The notes under the pieces are model-generated. The model saw only the letters and a program-made list of their open reading frames with translations, did not search any database and was not told where the DNA came from. Below are positions 46,101 through 55,269 of a stretch of DNA of 64,000 bases, one piece after another. A program made the translations under genes and the position numbers. Source of the stretch: Lanius collurio (Eukaryota > Chordata > Aves > Passeriformes > Laniidae); contig JACBWW010000023.1 of assembly GCA_020086605.1 (NCBI GenBank), positions 3,777,825-3,841,824 on the forward strand, read 5' to 3'. The first letter of the stretch is position 1; each line of letters opens with the position of its first letter.

Positions 46101-49100
46101 TGAAGCTAGAGTGTAAGGCAGACAGAGCCAGACTCTTTCTAGTGGTGCCCAATGTCAGGCAAAAAGGCAACTGGCACAGACTGCAACATGAAAGGCTCCA
46201 TGTGAACCTAAGGAAGAGACTTTGCAGTCATTACTGCAAATTCTTGGAGACTTGTAAGAGCCACTTAGACAGGATCCTGGGGAACCTGCTCTATGTGGCC
46301 CTGCCAGAGTAGAGGGATTGGAGAAAATAACCTTAATGTCCCTTTCTACCTCAACCACTCTGTGACTTCAGATAACACCTGCTAAGCCCAAGCCTTAACC
46401 CATAGTACTCACTGCAAACCATTTCCTCTTCACGAAAAGAAACCTGTTCCATTGCGTGACTCTGCTGGGAATGATCCTGCTTATCTTCTTGCTGTTTTAC
46501 AGGTGTTTCTGTAGATAAATGTGTCATTCTGTCAACATGCCCATGATCAAGGCTCGAGTTCTTGGAGTATGTTTGGGTCCTTCCTTTATTTGTGCCCACA
46601 CTGGATACCAGGCCCTCTGGCCTTGCTTCCTCTTGATCCACATCAGAAATGGGGCTCCTCTGTGCTGAAGTTTTTGAGTCCGACAGCTGGGGTTCAAGAG
46701 CAGAAAGTTTACTTTGGCTCTGTTCATCCAGCTGGGACTGAACAAAGAGCTCGGTGCTATTCATCATCACTTCTGCATCACTTGTCAGGATGCTTGATCG
46801 AAACCCAGATGCAGATTGTGAGTCCACAGGACGGTTCTGTCCTGTTCAGAAAGTTTTAAAACAAATTTTATGTGAAAAACTGTTCAAGGTTGTAAGGACA
46901 CACTTTACTACCAAGACTTGTGTAATTCAAAATTTCAGTCATTCAACTAAATTTTACTCATCCTCAACAGATCAGACACTGAAACTCTATGACCCCACTT
47001 CAGTGCCCCCAGCTCTCCCTGCCAAACCAATACAGACCTCAGTACACACAGATGAAGATGAACCCCAACAATTCCTGTGGCTTAAATCACCAAACTGGAC
47101 AAAGCACATATTTAAGTGCACAGAACCAAAGGAACTGCTGAGGCAGAGCCTCATTCTAATCTTGCTTCCCAAATCCCACTCTATTTCTGCAAATGTTTTA
47201 GTAAATTTTAAATTCTAAAATACAGACCACGCTTCAGTAACTGCTTCTACAAGCCCCTTTACCTAAGGCCCTGCCTCCCAAAAGAGAAGTAACAACACAA
47301 AAGAAACCTTTGCTCTTCAGCAGGTTCTGTTCCACTCTGCCTTCAAAAGCTTGCATGTCAACAGCCTTGCGGATTTTTGGCCTCCGGAGCAAGCCCCTCT
47401 TCTCAACAGTGTCTGGGGCCATCAAGGAACCCACAGACATACGAAGGGATCTGCAAAAAGAGGGAAGAAATAATTTGTCAAAATCACACTCCCCATGTAC
47501 CCTCAGAATACAGACATGGTGGCACTAACAGTGACACATTTCACAGAACTGGGAGAAATTTCTCCAAAAAAAGCCTTGAAGATTATATGTCAGTCTTTAA
47601 ATGAATTATTTTCATAGTATCACCCAACATCACGATACGTATCACAGAGATCAGTAAGCAGATTGGTTTACCCCCTCCCCAAGATACTGCAACACTACAT
47701 CTTGTGTGGAACCCCAGGCAAGGGCTGCAGTGAGAAAGGTGAAATAATGTGCTGACTTTGGCCAGGGTCATTTGCAAAGTACCCAAGCAACACAGGAAAG
47801 CAAGTTCTTTGACTCACTACAAAGCTTTTAAAGTCCAGAAAATACTGCATAGATGCAACTGGTATGATGAAACTATCAACAGGCAGGGATATATTCTAAG
47901 GTATACTGTGTACTGATTTACTGTTGGAAGCATGAAAACAAAAGGAAAAAAGGAATGATCCCAGCAAGTAACTGAAGCAATATAAGCTAGACCAACCCAG
48001 GCACACAGTGCAGAGCCACAGCTCCTGAAAATCAAAAGGTGTGTGGTGCAACACGTTCAAATTCCACCAGCAGAGGGGCAGGTGAATGTGTTACTGCTGA
48101 CATTAACACAGGTCTTTAACATGAACCCAGGTACCTGCACTGTTCTTCACCACTTTAGATGTGATCAGTGAAGGTAGCTATACTTGGGATAGCCAGAAAG
48201 TAAGACATTTTAGGTTAAACTCACCGAGTCATAATTGTGCTGTCCAACGTTGACTGAGCTGTAAAAGTTGATGGCACATTAGTTGAGAAATTACCCTTTA
48301 CACAACAGGCTACAATGGATCTTCCTCTTTTCAAAGCCAGTCATGCTACAATCCTCAAAAGTCACACTTTGATGCAAACAGAATTAGATGACATAGTCAC
48401 TTCACTATTTCATGTCTACATTTCAGAACTGCATATTAGAAATCTAATAAGCAATTTCTAAAAGGGTAAGAAAATTGTTATTTCAATGAAAATTTAACAT
48501 GGCGTATACCCTCAGACTTAATAATTTTAATTTTACCACATTAATAGCAAGATGTTGGTCACAACCACCCATCAGCAACCCAACCCAAATGCATCATCTG
48601 GAGCTTTAGAAGCACAGATAACTATTCCACAAACTCTTGATGAAACTGGAACTCAAACCCATTCCGCTCACAAAGAACTTTATAATTATTTAATACAGTA
48701 TCAATGGAAAGTACGCAGCTGCTTGTATTTCAAAGTTTCTAGACTTGAGAGGAAGACAGGGATTGCTTCCTAGGGAGACAGTTCAAAACTCAAAAAGCAC
48801 CAAGCTGCAAAAGTAGTCAAGAAGTTATATACAGTCATAGCAAAGCCTAGAACTTGGCTTAAAAAGTTATATTTTATATTTGATAGGATAGAGGCTTTTA
48901 TTTTCTCCATTATCCCCTTTGCATGAGATATTGCAATCTGCATTCCAAACCTACAACTGCCCAGCTGGGCAGCTCCTAACAACTGAGCTGAGCAGGTGAG
49001 AACCAGCTGACAGCAAATGCAGCACTGAACAAGATAATTCTTGACTGCAGCCTTACCTTGGTTCTGGGGAAGTCGTCTCTCTGCTGCTCTCTCAAATTCA

Positions 49101-50753
49101 GAAATGCTGAACTTCTTTCTCTTCTTTGTCATGTGGAACACACTGACAGATGCGTCCTCAACAGCAACATCTGGCAGCTGCAATCCCCCCCTGCCAAAAC
49201 AAACCGAGCTGGAGAGACATTTCTGATAATCCCACCTGACAAGATGCAACTCTGATCACTGAAACATAAGTAAAGAAGTCCTGCTCCCTAATCCCACCCA
49301 GGAACTGCAGCTATACCTGGCATTGTAATAAAAGTGAAAATTATAAAAAACCCTACTTACATGCTTGAAACCCTTTTAGGTGGGACTTCTGAAGGAGCTT
49401 CTTCCGTGTCTTTATGGTCAGATATCTGAGGTGCCAGAGGTGAAACTTGGGGTTCTGCCAACAAACCAGAACATTTCCTTTCCACAATTCAATACAGCAA
49501 TAGCACCAAAACACAGTAGACTATCAAATCTACACTACAGGCTGTAAATTACACTTAATGGGTTAAAACAAAGACCTAGTGAAAACTGTTTGGGTTCTAC
49601 TCCAGGGAAGGCTGGCAGTGACAAAGCAAACAGTGACAGCTGGAAGCATGGGGGTTCCCTGCACTGCAGCAGAATGTGCCTCTGTAACTCACACCTGATC
49701 CTAGAGCCAAAGGCAGCACCAGGATAATGTGCTCAGACACCAGGATAAGAAGACCAGCTGAAGAGGGTTTTGAAGAGGATCTTCAAAGTTATGGTTTCAC
49801 CAGTGCAAGGCCTGGTCTCTCAGGCAGATGTATCCTACATTCAGCTGGCCTGCAGTGATTCCTCTATTACATAAATCAGTTACACAACAATCTGATTTCT
49901 GTTCCATGTAACAGGGAAAGGATAATGGGCTATCAAGAAACACCTCCTGTTTTCTCAACTCTACCAAAGCATTGTTTTTCTGTTCTCAATTCTCCTGAAA
50001 AAATAGACACTTACCGTTCTGCATAACTCTCTTGAGCAGAAGCCGTGGTGTGCCATTTTTGAGATCAGGGAACACTGCCTGTCTCTGCTTCGCCAAGGTG
50101 CTTCTGACAGATTTACTCTTGTTTGCTAGACTTGATCCAGTCTAGAGGGAAATCAAAAGACAAGCAATTCAAAACTAGTATTTTCATTATTAAACACCGC
50201 AACATCAAAAGCATCCACCACTCATCTTCCAATACAGCTAGGCCAGCTGATATAAAACTTTTTCCAAATTCCAAGGAGAAATTCCGCGTGGACTGTTTGG
50301 CAGGTGGCCCTTCACGTGAGGACGGGAAAGAATTCAGCTCGGGTATCACCCAGGTGGGTTCCAGCATAAAACCCTCCTGTGGACGAAATCCTGAGCGGCC
50401 TCAGAGCACAGCCGCGACCTAAACCCGCCAAGGGGTACTCGGCCAGCGCCAAAGTCAGGGAGTTTCAGCCCATTTTCCACGATTAAATGCGAAAACGGGT
50501 GAGAGTGCGGCCTCTGCTCCTGCTTGAAGGGACTCGTTTCTCTCTCAAACCGAAAGTGACCGGGCGGGCGGCGCCGGGCGAGACCCACGGGAGGATGGTC
50601 GATCCCGACAGCACCTCTCCTTTCCTCCTTTCTTTCTTTTCTCCCCTTCCTCCCGCCCTCCCCGACCCCTTGCGGCACCTGGACCGCCGCCCGCGCGTTG
50701 TGGCGGCCACTGCGCCTGAGGCCGGACCCGGCCCGGGACCGCCCGTCCGCCAT
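36996..50753 (-). CDS. CENPT: CENPT, centromere protein T (14 coding exons)
   Basis: CENP-T is a subunit of the constitutive centromere-associated network. Its C-terminal histone fold joins CENP-W (and CENP-S/X) on centromeric DNA, and its N-terminal tail recruits Ndc80. I assembled 14 exons whose phases all close, giving about 698 residues. The N-terminal part carries NGTPRLLLKRVM, matching the TPRTLLKNIL Ndc80-binding motif of human CENP-T, with a TP site for CDK. The middle is Ser/Glu-rich and disordered, with LLRRPKIRKAVDMQAF matching human LARRPPARRAVDVGAF. The last three exons encode the histone fold (FVKMPVTRDAFKVVEKC, AAYAHHAGRKTVEAADLEVL, LVTDKMPLNVLIENYLPLEY). Exon 1 is the least certain. 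The gene is head-to-head with THAP11, as in human, and shares its CpG-rich promoter. Confidence 0.93.
38831..38935 (-). CDS. CENPT: CENPT exon (histone fold, HAGRKTV segment)
   Basis: A 105-nt exon encoding SERYFKQLSGDLAAYAHHAG and RKTVEAADLEVLMR. The HAGRKTV motif is diagnostic for CENP-T. Donor gtaatg, acceptor cctcag. Confidence 0.97.
39664..39828 (-). CDS. CENPT: CENPT exon (start of histone fold)
   Basis: A 165-nt exon. A basic linker rich in Lys/Arg precedes NLIKEIFRHFVKMPVTRDAF, helix alpha-1 of the histone fold, and the exon ends in a Cys codon split 2/1 with the next exon. Donor gtaagt. Confidence 0.96.
40993..41083 (-). CDS. CENPT: CENPT exon (linker)
   Basis: A 91-nt exon encoding VSMKTPAFVRAPANNLLLST and PQVSKSAAP, a low-complexity linker with a TP site. 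Phases 2 and 2 fit both neighbours; acceptor ccccag, donor gtaagc. Confidence 0.88.
43064..43264 (-). CDS. CENPT: CENPT exon (acidic linker)
   Basis: A 201-nt exon encoding an acidic linker that includes SRAFSSFDKPGMTPLDEADE. Acceptor tctag, donor gtaagg; phases fit. Confidence 0.88.
43590..43766 (-). CDS. CENPT: CENPT exon (Ser/Lys/Glu-rich linker)
   Basis: Encodes a disordered segment beginning AAYGESDGYSEHSKKKLAEK. The donor gtgagg after SPRT is required by phase, although the frame stays open beyond it. Two in-frame acceptors are six bases apart (start 43,766 or 43,760), see findings. Confidence 0.82.
44940..45137 (-). CDS. CENPT: CENPT exon (SLREVV segment)
   Basis: A 198-nt exon including LDSPVTLNLSSMSLREVVSQ and an acidic IEDLEISDTEEEM stretch. 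Only the acceptor at 45,137 (gttctag) keeps phase with the upstream exon; the nearby tatag at 45,127 would break the frame. Donor gtaaga. Confidence 0.85.
45905..46372 (+). mobile_element. CR1 LINE fragment (~470 bp)
   Basis: Collinear with the CR1 3' region: tgcccacttctggggtccc, catctctcctagaagtaaag, gctgagagagctgggactgt, tctagtggtgcccaatgtca, then gtccctttctacctcaacca and ctctgtgac at the 3' end. It is inserted antisense to CENPT in an intron and ends only ~40 bp from the exon at 46,413. Confidence 0.9.
46413..46841 (-). CDS. CENPT: CENPT largest exon (disordered middle)
   Basis: A 429-nt exon encoding 142 residues of Ser/Gln/Glu-rich sequence (for example STELFVQSQLDEQSQSKLSA) with few hydrophobic clusters, as expected for the CENP-T linker. 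Acceptor gaacag, donor gtgagt. Confidence 0.88.
47263..47450 (-). CDS. CENPT: CENPT exon (RRPKIRKAVDMQAF)
   Basis: Encodes SLRMSVGSLMAPDTVEKRGL followed by LRRPKIRKAVDMQAFEGRVE, which aligns with the human ARRAVDVGAF block. There are two in-phase donors: gtaaag (end 47,263) and gtttct (end 47,308). The shorter form removes 15 residues that do not look like CENP-T, so I cannot decide the 3' border. Acceptor tttgcag. Confidence 0.85.
48225..48258 (-). CDS. CENPT: CENPT 34-nt micro-exon
   Basis: Encodes QSTLDSTIMT flanked by split codons that complete Ala and Arg. Together with the next exon it gives TRSLRMS, matching human TRSLNLT. Acceptor ttttacag, donor gtgagt. Confidence 0.87.
49057..49190 (-). 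CDS. CENPT: CENPT exon (LQLPDVAVED)
   Basis: A 134-nt exon encoding GGLQLPDVAVEDASVSVFHM and TKKRKKFSISEFERAAERRL, aligning with human LQLPELEPP and RKQRLRLSVFQQGV. The acceptor is followed by six G residues; donor gtaagg. Confidence 0.92.
49361..49454 (-). CDS. CENPT: CENPT exon (PQVSPLAPQIS)
   Basis: A 94-nt exon encoding an acidic Pro/Ser-rich segment including SEVPPKRVSS. Acceptor ttggcag, donor gtaagt; phases 2 and 2 fit. Confidence 0.86.
50015..50141 (-). CDS. CENPT: CENPT exon (Ndc80-binding motif)
   Basis: A 127-nt exon encoding a basic stretch and then PDLKNGTPRLLLKRVMQN, which matches the TP-R-LLK Ndc80-binding motif of CENP-T. It starts in phase 0 after ccctctag and ends with a gtaagt donor. 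Confidence 0.9.
50679..50753 (-). CDS. CENPT: CENPT predicted exon 1
   Basis: An ATG at 50,751-50,753 in good context opens a basic 25-residue segment beginning MADGRSRAGSG. A gtgccg donor at 50,678 gives phase 0, as the next exon needs. The same unusual donor is used by RANBP10 exon 1. The sequence lacks the TPRTLLRRVL motif found at the human N-terminus. An alternative first exon is possible. Confidence 0.55.
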
Positions 50754-50834
50754 GGCGGGACCGTTAACGGCCGCGCACCTCGCGCGCCCCGCCGCCTCTC
50801 GCGAGATGCGCGCACGCCGGGAGGGGCCGCAGCG

Positions 50835-50855
50835 CAGTGTGGGACGGGTAGTTCC
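50835..50855 (-). promoter_or_regulatory. SBS-like element 1 (THAP11/CENPT promoter)
   Basis: On the minus strand the site reads ACTAC-CCGTCCCACACTGC, matching the ACTAC and TCCCA halves of the ZNF143/THAP11 consensus. Confidence 0.55.
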
Positions 50856-50868
50856 GCCGGCAGCGCGG

Positions 50869-50890
50869 TGCATTGTGGTCCGCGTAGTTC
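50869..50890 (-). promoter_or_regulatory. SBS-like element 2 (THAP11/CENPT promoter)
   Basis: Minus-strand ACTACGCGGACCACAATGCA keeps ACTAC and the ATGCA end of the consensus; the centre is degenerate. Confidence 0.55.
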
Positions 50891-50930
50891 CGGGGCGGCG
50901 GCGGCGGCGGCGGCGAGAGGCCGCGCGGGC

Positions 50931-50950
50931 CTTGTGGGAGCTGTAGTTCG
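50931..50950 (-). promoter_or_regulatory. SBS-like element 3 (THAP11/CENPT promoter)
   Basis: Minus-strand ACTACAGCTCCCACAAGGC is the best of the three, with ACTACA-CTCCCA intact, 52 bp before the THAP11 start codon. Confidence 0.68.
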
Positions 50951-51001
50951 GCGGGGCCGCTCGCCCCGCTCGCCGCGGGTGTCCCCCCGCCCCGCGAGGC
51001 C

Positions 51002-51733
51002 ATGCCGGGCTTCACCTGCTGCGTACCGGGCTGCTACAACAACTCGCACCGCGACAAGGCGCTGCACTTCTACACCTTCCCCAAGGACGAGGAGCTGCGG
51101 CGCCTCTGGCTCAAGAACGTCTCCCGGGCGGGCGTCAGCGGCTGCTTCAGCACCTTCCAGCCCACCACGGGCCACCGCGTCTGCAGCGAGCACTTCCAGG
51201 GCGGCCGCAAGTCCTACCTGGTGCGGGTCCCCACCATCTTCCCGCTGCGCGGCGTCAACGAGCGCAAAGCTCAGCGGGCCCGGCGCCCCCGCCCCGCCGC
51301 CGCCGCCGCCGCCGCCCCGCAGGGCCCCGCGGCCGCCGCCGAGGCCCCTGCAGGGGGCGCGGCCGAGGACGTGAAGCCCATCGACCTGACGGTGCAGGTG
51401 GAGCTCGGGGCCGCCGCCACCATCGGGCCCAGCCCCGCGCGGCTGCCGGTGCCGGTACCGGCGGCGGCGGCGGCGGGGGAGGAGAGCCCGGTGGAGGGCG
51501 GCCCCCCCGATCACTCGTACTCGCTGTCGTCGGGCACCACGTCGGAGGAGCTGCTGAGGAAGCTGAACGAGCAGCGCGACATCATCGCGCTGCTGGAGGT
51601 GAAGATGAAGGAGATGAAGGGCAGCATCCGTCGCCTGCGCCTGGCCGAGGCCCAGCTCCGCGAGGAGATCCGCGAGAAGGACCGGCTGCTCCACGCCGCC
51701 AGCGCCGGCACCCGCAAGCGCCACGGCCTCTGA
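51002..51733 (+). CDS. THAP11: THAP11 (Ronin), single-exon zinc-finger transcription factor
   Basis: THAP11 binds promoters with HCF-1 and ZNF143 and supports growth and metabolic gene expression. The 243-residue frame is intronless. The N-terminal THAP domain has C2CH zinc ligands at about C6, C11, C61 and H64, the conserved FYTFPKD and the RVPTIF box (75-80). The middle is Ala/Pro-rich where the human protein has a long Gln tract. [13 protein letters not shown] is conserved after it. DHSY at about residues 170-173 is the HCF-1-binding motif. Residues ~181-231 form a coiled coil ([20 protein letters not shown]) close to the human sequence. The start at MPGFTCC is the family start. It faces CENPT across a ~250-bp promoter, as in human. 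A 448-codon frame on the other strand is a GC-bias shadow. Confidence 0.97.
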   Translation: MPGFTCCVPGCYNNSHRDKALHFYTFPKDEELRRLWLKNVSRAGVSGCFSTFQPTTGHRVCSEHFQGGRKSYLVRVPTIFPLRGVNERKAQRARRPRPAAAAAAAPQGPAAAAEAPAGGAAEDVKPIDLTVQVELGAAATIGPSPARLPVPVPAAAAAGEESPVEGGPPDHSYSLSSGTTSEELLRKLNEQRDIIALLEVKMKEMKGSIRRLRLAEAQLREEIREKDRLLHAASAGTRKRHGL

Positions 51734-52110
51734 GGGCTGCCGGGGCCCGGCCCGGCGCGGGGCTCTCCATCCCGGAGCCTCCGCCGCCCTCGGTGCGGTG
51801 CCGGGCAGAGCAGAGATGGGATGGACCACGGCCCCTCGGTGCCCGGCTCAGCCCACGCCGCAGCAGCTCCCAGCCGGGCAAAGCCTTGCCATCAGATTCC
51901 CCTGCCTGGACTGCATCAGCTCGGTGCCCAGCTCCGTTATCACCCCGACGTTATCTCCGGTGTCACCTCACACCGGGCCCATCAAACCCGCTCTGTGCCG
52001 GCAGTGCCAGAACGCGCTGCTCGTAGCGTGGATGGGACCCGAGTCGTCACTAAGTGGACGTAGGGTATCAGTTTTCAGCAAATAAACTCGCTCTGTGTCA
52101 AGTGAGGTAA
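51734..52110 (+). terminator. THAP11 3' UTR with proximal poly(A) signal
   Basis: AATAAA at 52,081-52,086, about 350 bp after the stop. A second AATAAA at 53,807-53,812, followed by T/GT-rich sequence, could be a distal site. Confidence 0.6.
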
Positions 52111-54324
52111 CAGCAACACTACCCTGGAGAAGGCGTGTCCGACTGCCGTGGGCACTGTACCCGTCATAGGAATGGTTGGTGATGTCGCGATCAGCCTTGC
52201 TCAGTGGAGGAAAGCTTTAGAAACCCTCTCAGGGTGATGTGTTTCTTCAGTAAATTACTGATGCCATAAAAGACTGCTCTTCCTAGCGTGACAGAATCCC
52301 CAGATTAAAGAGTGTTCTTGTACCATGTAGTTTCTGCTTTCTCCACAGCGTGTGTGTATTGGTTACAGATGTCTCGATGCTCTCGACAACAGTAAGGATT
52401 ACAGTCTGGTACAAAGAACCCGGTGGCATTTGACAGCTGTAGTTTATCTCATTGGCTTAAGACTCCCTCTAATGAAATGGAGGCTTTGTAACACATCGGA
52501 ATTTTAATCCTTGGCTTTTGTTCAGAGAACCAGGATGAAACAGAAGTGACTTTACCTGCAGTGGTTGCAAACCTTTCCTGTCTAATCCTAAACTAGTTGG
52601 CATGACTAATAATCTGTACATTAGGCAAGACCATACTAAAACCTGCTTGTGTGTTCTAAACCAAGATTTAAGAGTATTGTAACAAATCTATGTGGAATGA
52701 TTGTGTAGTTTCTGTTTCTAGCCAGCATCAGTCCCTTCACTTTCTGCAACAGGAAACCAAATCAACGTTGGCTAGAAAGAGGGGTGGAGTGAGGATAGCA
52801 AAGCCAAGGGTTTGGCTTGGTTATGCACTACCAGTCTAGCCAGTGGATCAGATCCCTCAGCAGTTTGGAGGAGGAGGAGAAGGGGAGTATCTGGTGCCCC
52901 AGCACAGCCCTGTGGCAATAGGCCATGACGATGGATGTTGAGAACAAAAGGTACTTCACCACCGTGTGCCCATATTCACCTTCAAGGGAAGAATTCCCAG
53001 CTGTTCCCTGGGTCTGTGAGATCCTTCTGGAACCAGAGTGCATTGCACTTCGTAGATTGGGCTGTCACTTTTACTAAATTTTATAGGGGTATTTTCTAAA
53101 TGTAAAAAGTATCTTTAGTTTGAAATTATGTAATCTTTGTAACACTGGCTAATGTAGCTTTACAACCATCAGCTTCAACATTGTATATGACCTAACAAAA
53201 GGGCACCATGGGGTTTTGTAGCCGGAGGTTTCTCTGTAGGTCCTGAAGCCTGTTCAGCTCCAGGTTGTCACAGCCTGCTATGTGATGCATGGTCATTTTT
53301 TATTAACGTGTCTGCCAAGTTGGATGGTCATCTGTAAGGATACTACATGTCTATCCATGTACTAAATTACTTCCTGTTACTTCAGTTTAATTTATTCTCC
53401 AATCTGAGATGTAGCTCTCCAGCTCTGTGCTGTACTGATTTTTCTGCGAGTTGAGTTAGCAGCAATTTTTTTGTTTGGTTGGTTTGGCTTGTTTTGGGTT
53501 TGTGTTTGGATTTTTTTGTAGGACAAGAAGATACCTGCTCCACCATTGGATCTAATGTATTGTGATTGGTCCAGCAGCTCTAGATGCTCCCATCAAGACA
53601 GTAGGCAGCACAACATCCCTCCTTGCAAACAAGGCTGGTTGTGCATCTGAGCTTGTTGAGAATGTGCATGTCGTGATAGTCATGGTACTTTTTCTACCAT
53701 TGGGATGCACTTCAGGATGTTCAGCCATTCAGCCTTGCTGGACTGGTTACCTGCTGGACTGTTTGACTTCTCCAGGTTACACTGAGGTGCTAACATGCTT
53801 AATTTTAATAAAGTATATTTTGTTTTCTTATGTTTCCTGTCTCCTTATGGTGTATATATGTATTTCTGAAAGGATTGTGGCTGTAGCTTGTAGCATCTTT
53901 TTATTCTTCATGAACTCCACAGCTGGAACATGGGAATATCTTTACATTCATATAGGGTGAGGAAGAGGAGTTTGAGGTCAGTTCAGTGTAACACACACCT
54001 ACCTACGCAGAGGTTGGAGCCATTTTGATGAGCAATCAGTCACAGGCTGCTCTCTGTAACCAGGAGGGATTTGAGCAGGGAGCCAGGCTTCCCACAGGGC
54101 TTCCCCCAGCATGACTCTCCTGTCTAACACCTGGTGGAGGAAGGAGAAGGCATGGCCTCCCATGAACCAGCATGTGCTCTTAAAACTTGTAATTCCACTT
54201 GCCAAAGTTCCTGGTTTCAGATTGATTTAGAGCTGTTAGTCTCAAGCAAATGTAAGCAGCAAAATTTTCAGCTGTGTCTCAACCATCACGTTTTTGGGTT
54301 GAACTGGGAATGTTAAATGAAGCT
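52111..54324. other. Intergenic (or long THAP11 3' UTR), no gene seen
   Basis: About 2.2 kb of moderately AT-rich sequence with no recognised exon. A poly(A) signal at 53,807-53,812 hints that part of it may be transcribed from THAP11. I see nothing else I can name. Confidence 0.6.
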
Positions 54325-54800
54325 GCAGGATGGGGAGGTGATTGTCCCACTTCGCTCTGTGCTGGTGCAGCCTCACCTGGCATTCTAGGAGCAGATTTGG
54401 GCACCATAGTACAAGAAAGTAGCTAAAGCTGTAACAGAGCATCCAAAGGAGGCCGTGAGGATGGTGTAGGGTCCAGAGGGGATGCCATGTGAGGAGTGGA
54501 TGAGGGTATTTATCCTGTTAAGCGTGCAGAAGAGGATACTGAGGGCAGAGCTCCTTGTGGGCTACAGCTTCCTCTGGAGAGGCAGCAGATGGGCAGCAGT
54601 GATCGCTGCTGTCTGTGACCAGTGACAGGATGTGAGGGAACGGCTGAAGCTGTGCCACGGGAGGTTTAGGCTGCATATTAGGAAAAGGTTCTTCACCCAG
54701 AGGGTGGTCGGGCATTGGAAAAGGCTCCCGGGGAGGCGCTCACAGCCCCGGGTTTGACCGAGCTCGGGGAACGTTCGCGCAACGCCCTCAACAGAAGGCT
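54325..54800 (+). mobile_element. CR1 LINE fragment abutting a tRNA gene
   Basis: Plus-oriented CR1 3' portion: gggaggtgattgtcccactt, then gaggatactgagggcagagc, aggaaaaggttcttcaccca and gagggtggtcgggcattgga. The last 60 bp are degraded and GC-shifted, and end within ~25 bp of the tRNA at 54,825. Confidence 0.8.
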
Positions 54801-54824
54801 GGGCGGCGGAAGCTGCGCGACGGT

Positions 54825-54907
54825 GTCAGGATGGCCGAGCGGTCTAAGGCGCTGCGTTCAGGTCGCAGTCTCCCCTGGAGGCGTGGGTTCGAATCCCACT
54901 TCTGACA
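54825..54907 (+). tRNA. tRNA-Leu (CAG)
   Basis: An 83-nt class II tRNA. The acceptor stem GTCAGGA pairs with TTCTGAC (one G-T), followed by A as discriminator. The anticodon stem CTGCG/CGCAG encloses loop TTCAGGT with anticodon CAG at 54,859-54,861. A long variable arm and the T-loop GGTTCGAATCC (box B) are present, and TGGCCGAGCGG forms box A. There is no intron. A TTTTT pol III terminator follows at about 54,916. Confidence 0.98.
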
Positions 54908-55071
54908 GCTCATTGCTTTTTGCATATTATGCTCGCCCGTAGTTAATTAGTTAATTGCTTTTAATCACGTGATTTGTTCCGCAGGGCTTTTTTTTCCACA
55001 CTCCCACTGCCCCCCGCCTCCCCCCCCGCCTTCCCCAGCCAAAAGCGGCCGCCGGGCGGCACAAAATTAGC
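54908..55071. other. Spacer between the two tRNA-Leu genes
   Basis: A 164-bp spacer with the TTTTT terminator of the first gene, an E-box-like cacgtg near 54,967, a C-rich run (55,010-55,035), and an aaaa near 55,063 that is a TTTT terminator for the minus-strand gene. The two genes are convergent. Confidence 0.8.
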
Positions 55072-55154
55072 TGTCAGAAGTGGGATTCGAACCCACGCCT
55101 CCAGGGGAGACTGCGACCTGAACGCAGCGCCTTAGACCGCTCGGCCATCCTGAC
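55072..55154 (-). tRNA. tRNA-Leu (CAG), inverted second copy
   Basis: The reverse complement is identical over all 83 nt to the gene at 54,825-54,907, with the anticodon complement at 55,118-55,120. Both internal promoter boxes and all stems are intact, so both copies should be functional. Confidence 0.98.
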
Positions 55155-55269
55155 CTGCCGCCGCGCTGTTTTTCTCCCTACGTGCCATCCCAGATCTGAG
55201 CCGGGCTGTTGGGTCCGGTCACTGCCGGGATGCCCCGCGGACAGCACCGGGCTCCGCCCTGTGCCACCG

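Larger units (their letters stand above)
43265..50678 (-). other. CENPT 5' introns
   Basis: Introns 43,265-43,589, 43,767-44,939, 45,138-46,412, 46,842-47,262, 47,451-48,224, 48,259-49,056, 49,191-49,360, 49,455-50,014 and 50,142-50,678. The only recognised content is a CR1 copy at 45,905-46,372; the rightmost intron runs into the CpG island. Confidence 0.75.
50540..51990. promoter_or_regulatory. CENPT/THAP11 bidirectional CpG island
   Basis: CpG-dense sequence covering CENPT exon 1, the 248 bp between the two start codons, and the whole THAP11 coding region. It contains three SBS-like elements and a (CGG)n run at 50,892-50,914. No TATA box is visible. Confidence 0.85.

Noticed and set aside
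50483..51829. 448-codon open frame on the minus strand over THAP11
   Set aside because: It is fully antisense to a conserved gene in GC-rich DNA with few stop codons; Ala/Arg/Gly-rich with no family features.
52828..54205. Candidate protein-coding frames in the THAP11-tRNA interval
   Set aside because: All are short, without homology or splice context; the region looks non-coding.
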